Source: Sulfuriroseicoccus oceanibius (GTDB taxonomy: Bacteria > Verrucomicrobiota > Verrucomicrobiia > Verrucomicrobiales > SLCJ01). From it: a stretch of DNA of 64,000 bases. The DNA is taken from positions 1,178,001-1,242,000 of the forward strand of contig NZ_CP066776.1 in NCBI RefSeq assembly GCF_010681825.2, read 5' to 3'. The translations under genes and the position numbers were made by a program. Shown here piece by piece: positions 26,616 through 35,074 of this stretch; the first letter of the stretch is position 1, and every line of letters starts with the position of its first letter. The notes beneath the pieces were generated by a model that had not been told where the DNA came from, did no database searches, and saw only the letters and a list, made by a program, of their open reading frames with translations.

Positions 26616-26999
26616 ATGTCTTTGAGTACGTTCGAGGATCTGGAGGTTTGGAGACGCGCGTCCCGATTGGCGGTGGACGTCTGCGTTGCTTACCACGAGT
26701 CCAAGAATTACGCGCTCAAGGACCAGCTCATTCGCTCGTCGCTTTCGATCCCTTCCAATATAGCGGAAGGCGCGGAGCGCGATGCTGATGGGGATTTCAA
26801 ACGATTTCTTCGTATCGCAAAGGGCTCGTGCGGAGAACTGAGAACGCAACTTTACATCGACCAGCGCACCCGGGAATCACTGGGACTCCCGGTTCCAGAG
26901 GCACTTTCTAGTTTCATCAGCGAAACCAGAGAAATCGCCGCCATGCTCCAAGGCTTGATCAGCAGCATCGATCGCCGCAGCAATCATTCTGAAAACTGA
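26616..26999 (+). CDS. Four-helix-bundle protein of the S23 / rRNA-intervening-sequence family
   Basis: 127 residues from ATG 26616 (MSLSTFEDLEVWRRASRLAVDVCVAYH). LEVWRRA near the start, then LKDQLIRSSLSIPSNIAEGAERDADGDFKRFLRIAKGSCGELRTQL, is the diagnostic pattern of the S23-type four-helix bundle, first seen in insertions in 23S rRNA genes and related to the Avd accessory protein of diversity-generating retroelements. Here there is neither an rRNA gene nor a reverse transcriptase nearby. The gene lies wholly within perfect inverted repeats, and its stop codon (26997-26999) falls inside the right repeat. The biochemical role of free-standing members is unknown. Confidence 0.9.
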   Translation: MSLSTFEDLEVWRRASRLAVDVCVAYHESKNYALKDQLIRSSLSIPSNIAEGAERDADGDFKRFLRIAKGSCGELRTQLYIDQRTRESLGLPVPEALSSFISETREIAAMLQGLISSIDRRSNHSEN

Positions 27000-27016
27000 A
27001 CACTGAAAACTAGCAA
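26989..27016 (-). repeat. Right terminal inverted repeat of the four-helix-bundle cassette
   Basis: Reads CTGAAAA, CTGAACA, CTGAAAA, CTAGCAA on the plus strand, the exact reverse complement of 26517-26544. It contains the stop codon of the four-helix-bundle gene. Confidence 0.95.
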
Positions 27017-27059
27017 CCTTTCCCCGCTAGTTCGAAACCTCACAAACTACAAAATACCC

Positions 27060-28487
27060 ATGTCTACTACAACTATCCCAACCGACGACTACAAGGTCGC
27101 GGACATCACGCTTGCTGACTTTGGTCGCAAGGAAATTGAAATTGCCGAGCACGAGATGCCGGGCTTGATGGCGACACGCGCCAAGTACGGACCTGAGAAG
27201 CCGCTGGCCGGTGTGCGCATCATGGGCTCGCTGCACATGACCATCCAGACCGCTGTGTTGATCGAAACACTGGTCGAGCTGGGTGCCGAGGTGCGCTGGG
27301 TTTCGTGCAACATCTTCTCGACTCAGGATCACGCGGCGGCTGCCATTGCCAAAGCAGGTGTGCCTGTGTTCGCCTGGAAGGGCGAGACGCTTGAGGAATA
27401 CTGGTGGTGCACGTGGCAGGCGCTCGTTAACCGCGATGGCCTCGGTCCTCAGTTGATCGTCGACGATGGTGGTGACGCGACATTGCTCATCCACAAAGGT
27501 TACGAGATGGAGAATGGCTCGGACTGGGTGAACCAGCCGGCCTCGAGCGAGGAAGAGCAGGTGATCAAGAACCTACTCAAGAAGATCGGCGCAGAGCAGC
27601 CAGGCATCTTCGCCAAGATCGTTGCCGACTGGAAGGGTGTGTCGGAAGAGACCACCACCGGTGTCCACCGTTTGTACCAGATGGCCAAAGAGGGAACCTT
27701 GCTCGTTCCTGCGATCAACGTGAACGACTCGGTGACCAAGTCGAAGTTCGACAACCTGTACGGTTGCCGTGAGTCGTTGGTCGACGGCATCAAGCGTGCG
27801 ACCGACGTGATGATTTCCGGCAAGGTGGCCGTGGTTTGTGGATACGGTGACGTTGGCAAGGGCTGTGCCCAGGCGCTGCGTGGCCAGGGTGCCCAGGTCG
27901 TGGTGACCGAGGTCGACCCGATCTGCGCCCTGCAGGCTGCGATGGAAGGCTACCGCGTGCTGACTGTGGAAGACACACTCGGCTGGGGTGACATCTACGT
28001 GACCACCACCGGTAACTACGACATCATCCGTCTTGAGCACATGGAGAAGATGAAGGATCAGGCGATTGTTTGTAACATCGGCCACTTCGACAACGAGATC
28101 CAGATCGAGAAGCTCAACAAGGCGGAAGGCGTGGTGAAAACCAACATCAAGCCGCAGGTGGACAAGTACACGTTCCCAACGGGTAACAGCCTCTACATGC
28201 TGGCTGAAGGTCGCTTGGTGAACCTCGGCTGCGCTACCGGTCACCCAAGCTTCGTGATGAGCAACAGCTTCACCAACCAGACGCTGGCTCAGATCGACTT
28301 GTGGAAGAACAAGGACAAGTACCAGGCCGGCGAAGTGATGGTGCTGCCGAAGTACCTCGACGAAGAGGTGGCACGTCTCCACTTGGAGAAGATCGGCTGC
28401 AAGCTGACCAAGCTGAGCCCTGAGCAGGCTGCGTACATCGGCGTTGAAGTCGAAGGTCCGTTCAAGCCAGAGCACTACCGCTACTAA
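27060..28487 (+). CDS. ahcY: Adenosylhomocysteinase
   Basis: A 475-residue cytosolic NAD-dependent enzyme that splits S-adenosylhomocysteine into adenosine and homocysteine, relieving inhibition of methyltransferases. [40 protein letters not shown] and the NAD-binding [34 protein letters not shown] are the two family signatures; the C-terminus ends in the expected KPEHYRY. The central insertion ([30 protein letters not shown]) marks the longer bacterial form. It completes the SAM cycle with metK. A strong terminator follows. Confidence 0.97.
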   Translation: MSTTTIPTDDYKVADITLADFGRKEIEIAEHEMPGLMATRAKYGPEKPLAGVRIMGSLHMTIQTAVLIETLVELGAEVRWVSCNIFSTQDHAAAAIAKAGVPVFAWKGETLEEYWWCTWQALVNRDGLGPQLIVDDGGDATLLIHKGYEMENGSDWVNQPASSEEEQVIKNLLKKIGAEQPGIFAKIVADWKGVSEETTTGVHRLYQMAKEGTLLVPAINVNDSVTKSKFDNLYGCRESLVDGIKRATDVMISGKVAVVCGYGDVGKGCAQALRGQGAQVVVTEVDPICALQAAMEGYRVLTVEDTLGWGDIYVTTTGNYDIIRLEHMEKMKDQAIVCNIGHFDNEIQIEKLNKAEGVVKTNIKPQVDKYTFPTGNSLYMLAEGRLVNLGCATGHPSFVMSNSFTNQTLAQIDLWKNKDKYQAGEVMVLPKYLDEEVARLHLEKIGCKLTKLSPEQAAYIGVEVEGPFKPEHYRY

Positions 28488-28510
28488 GCGGGGATTCCAG
28501 CGATGAACTA

Positions 28511-28550
28511 ATAAGCCCTATAGGATGCGTCCTATAGGGCTTATTTTGTT
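28511..28550 (+). terminator. Rho-independent terminator after ahcY
   Basis: ATAAGCCCTATAGGA pairs perfectly with TCCTATAGGGCTTAT around a TGCG loop, followed by TTTTGTT. It lies 23 bases after the ahcY stop and also reads as a stem for the converging gene at 28559. Confidence 0.93.
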
Positions 28551-28558
28551 AAGTGTTC

Positions 28559-29587
28559 TTACTCTGCGATATCCTGACCTCGGATCATCTGCCAGAGCGA
28601 GGCGAATGGTGAGTCGGCGTCGGTATCGGTGCGGCGGAAGTGTTTTTGGGTGACGTGTTGGTCGGGTTGGTCCGGGGTGAGTTCGATGGCCCAGAGTGGT
28701 TGGATCGAGTTGGGGAGCATGGCGTAGCGGAGGTCTCCGAGGACGTTGCGGTCTCCGTCGACGAAGCACAGCGCGCCCTGGGCGAAGTGCTTGTAGCGTT
28801 GGATGTCGTAGGCGTGGGTGGAATCCGCAGGGACCAGCGATGCGAGTGTGGCGTCGTCTACGACGTCGACCGATTCTCCTTCATAGAGGCGTGGGGTGGC
28901 GAATGGGGGCTGCCACACGGCATCGACGTAATAGGTGCCTTGGTAGCGGTAGATGGTGCGCCAGAGAACGAGGTTGGCGAACGACGGGCGGGCATTGACC
29001 TCTTCTGCCACGTGGCCGCGGGACTCTGCGAGTTCCAAGGCACGGGCTTCGGCGCGCTCGCGTTGGACAATCCCGAGCCCGAAATATACCAGGCAGATTG
29101 CCAGCGAGGTGCGGACGATGGTCGGGCTCTTGCGGGCGGCGCCGATGATCAACAGCACCAGCAATGGCAGGGTGAAAATCGGATCGATAATCGAGATGAT
29201 GTCCCACGAGATGCGGGCATTGGAAAACGGTAGCAGCAAATGGGTGCCGTAGCTGGTACAGGCATCGAGTAGTCCGTGGGAAAGAGCGCCCAAGGTGGCG
29301 AACAGAAACAGCTCGCGGAAGCTCCATTCGCGTTTGAGCAGTTTGCCGAGCCCTAGCGAGAGGGCCGCCACCAGCACTCCGATGATGGGTGCGAACAGAA
29401 TGGCGTGGGTGAAGTGGCGATGGTACTGCAGCGTCAGCAGTGGATCGGTGGACGATTTGATGAGTACGTCCAGATCGGGCAGGGCGCCGGCGAGACCGCC
29501 GATGAGCAATGCGCGACGAACTGAGGATTTGCGACTGGCGATTCCTGCTGCAGCCGCACCGAAGCACACTTGGGAGATTGGATCCAT
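28559..29587 (-). CDS. YdjM-type membrane-bound metal-dependent hydrolase (DUF457)
   Basis: 342 residues from the ATG at 29585-29587 (MDPISQVCFGAAAAG). Several membrane helices (ALLIGGLAGALPDLDVL, FAPIIGVLVAALSLGLG, FTLPLLVLLIIGAA, LAICLVYFGLGIV) carry conserved polar residues: LPDLD, YHRHFTHAIL and LGALSHGLLDACTSYGTHLL. These His/Asp motifs are those of the YdjM/DUF457 family, annotated as metal-dependent hydrolases although a reaction is rarely shown. The C-terminal ~140 residues are soluble and less conserved. It converges on ahcY. Confidence 0.83.
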   Translation of the reverse strand: MDPISQVCFGAAAAGIASRKSSVRRALLIGGLAGALPDLDVLIKSSTDPLLTLQYHRHFTHAILFAPIIGVLVAALSLGLGKLLKREWSFRELFLFATLGALSHGLLDACTSYGTHLLLPFSNARISWDIISIIDPIFTLPLLVLLIIGAARKSPTIVRTSLAICLVYFGLGIVQRERAEARALELAESRGHVAEEVNARPSFANLVLWRTIYRYQGTYYVDAVWQPPFATPRLYEGESVDVVDDATLASLVPADSTHAYDIQRYKHFAQGALCFVDGDRNVLGDLRYAMLPNSIQPLWAIELTPDQPDQHVTQKHFRRTDTDADSPFASLWQMIRGQDIAE

Positions 29588-29885
29588 GGCGCCCAACCTA
29601 GCCGAGTGGGCGTCAATGGCAATCTTATCAGTGCGGAGTGACTGTGCTGATTTTTCAGTTCGCTTGTGCCGCGGGGGGGGCTTATCCCATTTAAACGCTC
29701 ACCTTGTCGGAACCGATGGGGGGTGAATGAGTAGGACAAGGGATGAAGAAAGTGATCTTGGCGGGATCTTTTTGAGTGATGCTGCGTTGCTCACAGCTCA
29801 GGTAGCCCGCTAGCATCGCAGTTCGCGCCTTGCCTCACTCGAAAAAGCTCTCCGCCATTCCGCCAATTTGACCGTCCAAATGGTA
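29588..29885. other. Intergenic region with an imperfect inverted repeat, no gene seen
   Basis: No gene is supported in these 298 bases. CTTTTTGAGTGA (29768-29779) and TCACTCGAAAAAG (29835-29847) are near-perfect inverted repeats flanking 55 bases that include GCTAGC and further short complementary runs. It could be a small non-autonomous element or a structured RNA. Confidence 0.45.
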
Positions 29886-30344
29886 TTATCGGCGCGGTAA
29901 CGCGATTTTCGATTTGAAGGTCACTTCGATGTTCGGGTCTTCCACCGGGAGTACGCGCACTGTCCAAGGAGATGTCATGACCTGTGTTTGTGGGCCGCCT
30001 CCCGGAAGCTTCTGATGTACGGGCACAATCAGTTTGCCGTTTTTGACTTCGGGGTCTCCGATTTGTACCGAGTAGCCACCTGAGCTTCTGGATCCCATGA
30101 AGACAGCGACGACGATCGACTTGTCGAAGTCGACATTGGGCACAGCTGGTTTTGGTTCGACGGTGCGATGGATGCGCTGCCAAAGGGGGGCAAAGGACTC
30201 GGCCGAGCGCACCACGACTTGATCGCTTTTACTGACTCCGGAGTGTTGGCCGGACCAACTGGTTGGGGCTGCTGCGGCGTCCCCGGCACTGACCAGAGTC
30301 GGGGTGGCTGCCATCAGGGCGACGAGCGGAAGGATCCATTTCAT
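29886..30344 (-). CDS. Secreted PrcB C-terminal-domain protein
   Basis: 152 residues from the ATG at 30342-30344, with a signal peptide MKWILPLVALMAATPTLVSAG. The mature part has SAESFAPLWQRIHRT, then VDFDKSIVVAVFMGSRSSGGYSVQI and KLIVPVHQKLPGGGPQTQVMTSPWTVRVLPV, which matches the PrcB C-terminal domain, named for a protein that associates with the Treponema PrtP protease. The function outside spirochaetes is unknown. The NUDIX gene ends 43 bases upstream on the same strand, so they may be cotranscribed. Confidence 0.75.
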   Translation of the reverse strand: MKWILPLVALMAATPTLVSAGDAAAAPTSWSGQHSGVSKSDQVVVRSAESFAPLWQRIHRTVEPKPAVPNVDFDKSIVVAVFMGSRSSGGYSVQIGDPEVKNGKLIVPVHQKLPGGGPQTQVMTSPWTVRVLPVEDPNIEVTFKSKIALPRR

Positions 30345-30386
30345 CCGGCGAGAGTGCCACGGACCGGCGTGGGCGGGCAAGCGGGA

Positions 30387-30962
30387 TCAAACCCCGGCAA
30401 GCTCGATCTCACCGCGGGCGAGCATCAGTTCCAGGCGTAGCAGAGACGCGACTGACATTGCGTCGCAGATGTCGCCGCGATGGACCATTTCGAATGCGTC
30501 GCGCAGCGGCAGCCGGCGTACGGCGAGTTGTTCAGTCTCTTCGGGTTCAGCTTCGCCGTGGGTGATGCCGGTGGCGACGAAGCTGGCGGTGAGCTCGGTG
30601 CTGACGCAGTTGGAGAGCTGCATTTCGAGGATGGGTTGGTAGTGGATGGCGCTGAGGCCGACCTCTTCCTTCAGCTCACGTGCGGCACAGGCGATAGTGG
30701 ACTCGCCGATGGGTGCGCCGCCTTCGGGCACCTCCCACTCGTAGGTTTTGGTGGGAAACCGGTACTGACCTACGAGCCAGGTGTGCCCCTCGTCATCGAC
30801 TGGGATCACGGCGACCGCGGTGTTCTTGAACTCGACGACGCCGTAGATGCCGGGATTGCCGGCAGGGTTGGTGACTTGGTGTTCCACCACCTTGATCCAT
30901 GGGTTGTCGTACTTGGTCTCGGCGGAGTGGATGGTCCAGGGGGAGTCGGGGGCTTCGGGCAT
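30387..30962 (-). CDS. NUDIX hydrolase, ADP-ribose pyrophosphatase-like
   Basis: 191 residues. The NUDIX box GGAPIGESTIACAARELKEEVGL fits Gx5Ex7REUxEExGU exactly and would bind Mg2+ and hydrolyse a nucleoside diphosphate linked to another group. The preceding GQYRFPTKTYEWEVPEGG is typical of the ADP-sugar (NudF-like) branch. The start MPEAPDSPW at 30962 is supported by the later conserved SAETKYDNPWIKV strand. It may share a transcript with the PrcB-domain gene. Confidence 0.9.
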   Translation of the reverse strand: MPEAPDSPWTIHSAETKYDNPWIKVVEHQVTNPAGNPGIYGVVEFKNTAVAVIPVDDEGHTWLVGQYRFPTKTYEWEVPEGGAPIGESTIACAARELKEEVGLSAIHYQPILEMQLSNCVSTELTASFVATGITHGEAEPEETEQLAVRRLPLRDAFEMVHRGDICDAMSVASLLRLELMLARGEIELAGV

Positions 30963-31062
30963 GGTGTGGCGTGCGGTGGGTTGAAGATTGAGGGAGATAA
31001 TGATTGCCGAATGGCGCGATGAGAGGAAGATAGCGAGGTAGCTTCCCCGGACAAAGTAGACT

Positions 31063-32244
31063 GTGACGACCGAATCTGAAAATCACTCCCACTCCGCAGT
31101 GCGCGCCTTGGTTGGTGTTGCCGCGCTGGTGGTGGTATTGACTGGGGTGAAGCTGGCGGCGGACTTTTTGATTCCGATCTTGCTGGCGTTTTTCATCGCG
31201 GTGCTGAGTTTCCCGATGGTGCGTTTTTTGCGGGTTCATCGCTGCCCGCGTTGGTTGGCGGTGATTGCCACCTTGTTGGTGGACTTCGCGGTGCTGGTGG
31301 GGATTGGATTTTTGTTCAGCAGTCTGGCGCAGGACTTCCAAGTGCGATGGGAGCTCTTCTACGAAGAACGTCTGCGCACAATGGGCAATGACTCCGTGGC
31401 GTGGGCCGAGGACATGCTGGTCAAGGCCGGGGTTGAAGATGCGAGCCAGCGGGTGACGGAGATTTTCAACGTGGACAACGTGATGTCGCTGGCCAAGTCC
31501 AACGTGGGCCTGGTGGCTGGCAAGCTTGCTGGGTTCCTGCAGGTGACCTTCATCGTGTTGTTGCTGATGGTCTTCATGTTGACTGAGGGGCGGGCGTTCT
31601 CGCGCAAGATGCCCAAGCTCAAAGGCATGAACGGACCGGATTTCAGCCAGCTTGGGCGGTCTGCCAAGGACATTCAGAAGTACCTGGCGATCAAGACTGG
31701 TGTCAGCATGGCGACTGGTTTCTTCGCTTGGTTGCTGTGCTTCTTCCTCGATTTGGACTTTCCGTTGCTGTGGGGGATCGTGGCGTTTGCGTTCAACTAC
31801 ATCCCGGCGATTGGATCGATCATCGCAGCGATTCCTCCGGCATTGCTGGCTGTGATTCAGCATGGGTTCCCCGAAGCAATGGTGGTGCTGGCGGGCTACC
31901 TTTTGATCAACATGGTCTGGGGGAACCTGATCGAGCCGACTCTGATGGGGCAGCGGTTTGGAATATCGACTCTGGTGGTGCTGCTTTCGGTGATGTTCTG
32001 GGGCTTTATTTTCGGGCCTGTCGGGATGTTCCTGGCGGTGCCGCTGACGATGATGGTCAAAGTGGTGCTCGATAACAGCAAGGACCTGAAGTGGCTGTCC
32101 TACCTGCTGGAGAAAGAGAGCACGACGCCGCGGATCGCCAAGGTGCTCGCCAATTCGGTGATCGAGGAACAGGATCAGGAAGCCGAAGATCAAAGTGCTC
32201 CTGCCGGCTCAAAGCGGAAGAAGCCGGTGAGTGTGACCGAGTAG
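31063..32244 (+). CDS. AI-2E / PerM family transporter
   Basis: 393 residues beginning with GTG at 31063; no ATG precedes the first membrane helix. Hydrophobic helices near the start (ALVGVAALVVVLTGVKLAADFLIPILLAFFIAVLSFP) and four or more near the end (VSMATGFFAWLLCFFLDL, LLWGIVAFAFNYIPAIGSIIAAIPPALLA, VVLAGYLLINMVWGNLIEPTLMGQRFGIS) surround a helical soluble region. NYIPAIGSIIAAIPP and GNLIEPTLMG are the family signatures. Members export AI-2 or other small molecules or act as Na+/H+ antiporters; the substrate here is unknown. The C-terminal tail is charged. The 226-base gap to the pseudokinase gene holds nothing recognisable. Confidence 0.88.
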   Translation: MTTESENHSHSAVRALVGVAALVVVLTGVKLAADFLIPILLAFFIAVLSFPMVRFLRVHRCPRWLAVIATLLVDFAVLVGIGFLFSSLAQDFQVRWELFYEERLRTMGNDSVAWAEDMLVKAGVEDASQRVTEIFNVDNVMSLAKSNVGLVAGKLAGFLQVTFIVLLLMVFMLTEGRAFSRKMPKLKGMNGPDFSQLGRSAKDIQKYLAIKTGVSMATGFFAWLLCFFLDLDFPLLWGIVAFAFNYIPAIGSIIAAIPPALLAVIQHGFPEAMVVLAGYLLINMVWGNLIEPTLMGQRFGISTLVVLLSVMFWGFIFGPVGMFLAVPLTMMVKVVLDNSKDLKWLSYLLEKESTTPRIAKVLANSVIEEQDQEAEDQSAPAGSKRKKPVSVTE

Positions 32245-32470
32245 TCGTTCTGTTCGACATCTGATCGGACGGGTGTTGTCCGTCGATCTCTGTCGATTCT
32301 TGAGCAAATGCGGTGGGTTGCAGCGGTTGAGCGTGGGCGTGAATTGGCGTTCGGACCGTGAATCACCGATTCAGATTTTGGTTTCCGTCGGACGCTTGTC
32401 ACCGTAACCTTTCCTTTCTAGACGAAGATCGTCTCCCGAATTTCTCCCTTTGTAATTCTTCTCGTTGCTC

Positions 32471-35050
32471 ATGGATCTGCCCCAAATTCCCGGATACACG
32501 ATTCACTCATTGATGGCTCATGGTGCGTGTGGTGATTCGCATCTGGCGACGGGTCCGTCGGGTGAGGCATGTGTGGTCAAGGTGTTCAAGACGATGTCGA
32601 TCAACCGCCGCCTGCTGGGTGAGACGCTTGAGCGGATTGCTTCCGCCGGTGAGATGGAGGGCGTGCTTCCGGTGATCGATTACGATCTCGACCAGCGGCC
32701 GCCGTATTTGATCGAGCCGTTGATTGGCAAAGTGGAGGGGGACGTCTGCGCCAGTCGCTCGCTCTACGATTACATCGGTAGTGAAATCGCATCCGACACC
32801 GCGTGGGAATGGGTGTTGCAGTTGTGTCGGGGCGTGGCTGGGTTGCACCGGTTGGGCTTGGCGCATTGCAATTTGAAGCCGGGGAATGTGCTGGTGGACG
32901 AGGCCGGCGGTGGCGCATTGTTCGTCAGTGACTACGGCCAGGGATGGGTGCACGGGATTTACCAAATGGACCCGAGCAGCTCGTATCTGCATGCACCGCC
33001 TGAGCAATTGCTGCATCCCGATGGAGTGGACAGCGGGGGCGGTGGACGCTGGGACGTGTACGCGTTCGGAGTCTTGGCGTACCGGCTGTTGACCGGTCAT
33101 TTTCCCCGTGGTCATGGAGCCTTCTCGCACTTGGAGAAGAAGCTGCTGGCGCGGGATCCGAGTGTGCAATCCTTGACGCCCGCTCAGGTCGCCAATGCCT
33201 TGAATGAGGAGACGAATATCTCGTGGCCGAGTGAGGCGCAGTCGTGGGCCGAACAACAACGCCGCCGAGTGATCGAATACTGCCTGCGCTTGGATCCTGA
33301 TGAGCGCTGGATCGATCTGCGAGAGGTCGAGCGTGAGTTCCTCCAAGTGGAAAGCGAAGTCGACCTGCGCCGTGAGCGTCAGCGCGTGATCGACTACAAG
33401 CACTCGATGAATGGGAAGCTCAAAACCTTCCGTCTGGCAGCTGCCGGATTCGCCGGGTTGTTCGTGCTCACCGCGGGGTCGACTCTGGTTTACCGCCATC
33501 TATACAAGGACAAGAGCGACGCGCTGGTGCAGGCGGAGGACGACAAAGCCAAGGCGCTGGCGGCGAAAGATGCCGAGATTGCCATCCGCGAGGCAGAGGT
33601 GGAGCGCAAGATTTCAGAGGCTCGCCGAACTGCGGCGGGAGCGGTTGCGGGGCAGCAGGCTTTGTTGGGAACTTTGGTCAAATCTCAGGAACAGGCGGAT
33701 TTGCTCTTCGATTTGGTAATGGACAAGCGGCCGGTGCAGTCACCTGGGTTCCGCGAGTACTCGGATACCGTGGGGGAGTTGGAAAAGTTCTACACCGAGT
33801 ATTTGAGCCAGTTTGAGAGTGACGAGGGGATGGAGGTCGAGCGGGCTCGCGCCATGACCAAGTTGGCGGAGTTGTCTCTGGCGGCGGGGCGCAACGAGCA
33901 GGCCCGCGAGCGGTTCAGTGCGGCGGCTGGGCAGTGGCGTCCGATTGTCGGGGCTCATCCAGAGGACGAGGACTCGCGCGGTCGGTTGGCTGTGGTGTTG
34001 TTGAAGTTGTCGCGATTGGAGTTTCAGGCCGATGATATTGATGCGGCACGCATGAGTGTCGATGTGGCGCAAAACATGCTCGAGCTGTTGACCAAGACCA
34101 ATGGAGGCGACGTCGAGTACGGGAAATGGCTCGCTGAGTCGCATGTCCAGAAGGGATTGGTGATGCGGCAGCAGGGAGACGTGGAAGCGGCGATTGCCGA
34201 GTACCGGCGGGCGGTTGAACTGTACCGCACACTGGGTGACCGCACCGGTGACTTCAACTTCCGCTCGGACTTGGCGCACAGCTATATCGAGCTGGGTAAG
34301 CTGGTGCGGGGAACGGATAATTTTGAGGCGGCTTTGATGATCCAGAAGGACGCGTTGGCGACTTTGGTCGAGATGAACGAGGAACGCCCGGAGTTGGTGC
34401 ACTCGAAGTTTGAGCAAGCGCGCGCGTTCGGTGAGATTGCTGAGATTCAATTGGAGCTCGGTGAGATCGAGGAGGCGCGCAAGATGAAGACCAAAGCGGT
34501 GGATCTGTTGCGGGACGCGCTGAAGGAGGCTCCAGATCAGAATGGGGAGGAGCTGCGGTTTGAACTTGCCAAGCATCTGTCGGGATTGGCTCGGGCGCTG
34601 CGGGACAGTGGCCAGTCGAGCAATGCCCGCCGCGAGTTGGACGAAGCGATGAAGTTGTTCGACGAGCTGGTGGATGCGCATCCGGAAAAGTCGCTCTATC
34701 GCTACCGCCGGGCACTGGCGATGTGGCAATCCGCCGAGATGATCTCCGGCCAGGGGCAGCACTCGGAGGCCCGGAAGATTAACGAGAAAGCTGTGGTCGA
34801 ATTGCGGCGCTTGCTGGATGAAGGCGGGCTTGCCGAGGATCAAAAGCGGCAGATTGAGATTTCGCTGGCTTATCTCTTCGGTGACTTGGCGCACATCTCC
34901 GAGGTTGCGAAGGAACGTGAGGACGCCGTCGGGTTCTTCCGCAAGGCGGAGAAGCAGTGGAGTCATATCGCGTCGCAGTACGGTGAGGATCCGATGATCA
35001 GCGATGCCCTGGTTTGGTGCCGCCGCCGCTTGAGCGATCTGTCGCAGTAG
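32471..35050 (+). CDS. Protein kinase-like protein with TPR repeats, probable pseudokinase
   Basis: 859 residues from ATG 32471. The kinase fold is present: Lys37 in VVKVFK, GGGRWDVYAFGVLAYRLLTGHFP and the catalytic loop at 132-139. But the loop reads HCNLKPGN, so the catalytic Asp of HRD is Asn134, and DFG is DYG (154-156). The glycine loop AHGACGDSH is also degenerate. This argues for a pseudokinase. One transmembrane helix (about 322-341) leads to a coiled coil and a long TPR array (for example GDVEAAIAEYRRAVELYRTLGDRTG), which would lie outside the cytoplasm. It probably senses or scaffolds rather than phosphorylates. A companion active kinase lies at 9.2 kb. Confidence 0.85.
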   Translation: MDLPQIPGYTIHSLMAHGACGDSHLATGPSGEACVVKVFKTMSINRRLLGETLERIASAGEMEGVLPVIDYDLDQRPPYLIEPLIGKVEGDVCASRSLYDYIGSEIASDTAWEWVLQLCRGVAGLHRLGLAHCNLKPGNVLVDEAGGGALFVSDYGQGWVHGIYQMDPSSSYLHAPPEQLLHPDGVDSGGGGRWDVYAFGVLAYRLLTGHFPRGHGAFSHLEKKLLARDPSVQSLTPAQVANALNEETNISWPSEAQSWAEQQRRRVIEYCLRLDPDERWIDLREVEREFLQVESEVDLRRERQRVIDYKHSMNGKLKTFRLAAAGFAGLFVLTAGSTLVYRHLYKDKSDALVQAEDDKAKALAAKDAEIAIREAEVERKISEARRTAAGAVAGQQALLGTLVKSQEQADLLFDLVMDKRPVQSPGFREYSDTVGELEKFYTEYLSQFESDEGMEVERARAMTKLAELSLAAGRNEQARERFSAAAGQWRPIVGAHPEDEDSRGRLAVVLLKLSRLEFQADDIDAARMSVDVAQNMLELLTKTNGGDVEYGKWLAESHVQKGLVMRQQGDVEAAIAEYRRAVELYRTLGDRTGDFNFRSDLAHSYIELGKLVRGTDNFEAALMIQKDALATLVEMNEERPELVHSKFEQARAFGEIAEIQLELGEIEEARKMKTKAVDLLRDALKEAPDQNGEELRFELAKHLSGLARALRDSGQSSNARRELDEAMKLFDELVDAHPEKSLYRYRRALAMWQSAEMISGQGQHSEARKINEKAVVELRRLLDEGGLAEDQKRQIEISLAYLFGDLAHISEVAKEREDAVGFFRKAEKQWSHIASQYGEDPMISDALVWCRRRLSDLSQ

Positions 35051-35074
35051 GAACGATGCGCTCAAGTACGCGTT

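Larger units (their letters stand above)
26517..27016. mobile_element. 500-bp cassette with perfect 28-bp terminal inverted repeats around a four-helix-bundle gene
   Basis: Positions 26517-26544 and 26989-27016 are perfect reverse complements (28/28). The right copy is built of heptamers, CTGAAAA, CTGAACA, CTGAAAA, CTAGCAA. Between them lies a single gene. The block sits between metK (stop at 26501) and ahcY (start at 27060). Related heptamer repeats bound another block at 50812-52115. Whether it moves, and by what enzyme, is not shown; no transposase is encoded. Confidence 0.6.

Noticed and set aside
26517-27016. Diversity-generating retroelement or rRNA intervening sequence
   Set aside because: The four-helix-bundle protein recalls Avd and S23, but there is no reverse transcriptase, template/variable repeat or rRNA gene in the window.
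33740-35065. A 441-residue minus-strand open frame opposite the pseudokinase TPR region
   Set aside because: The plus-strand TPR pattern and continuity with the kinase fold show that the plus strand codes.
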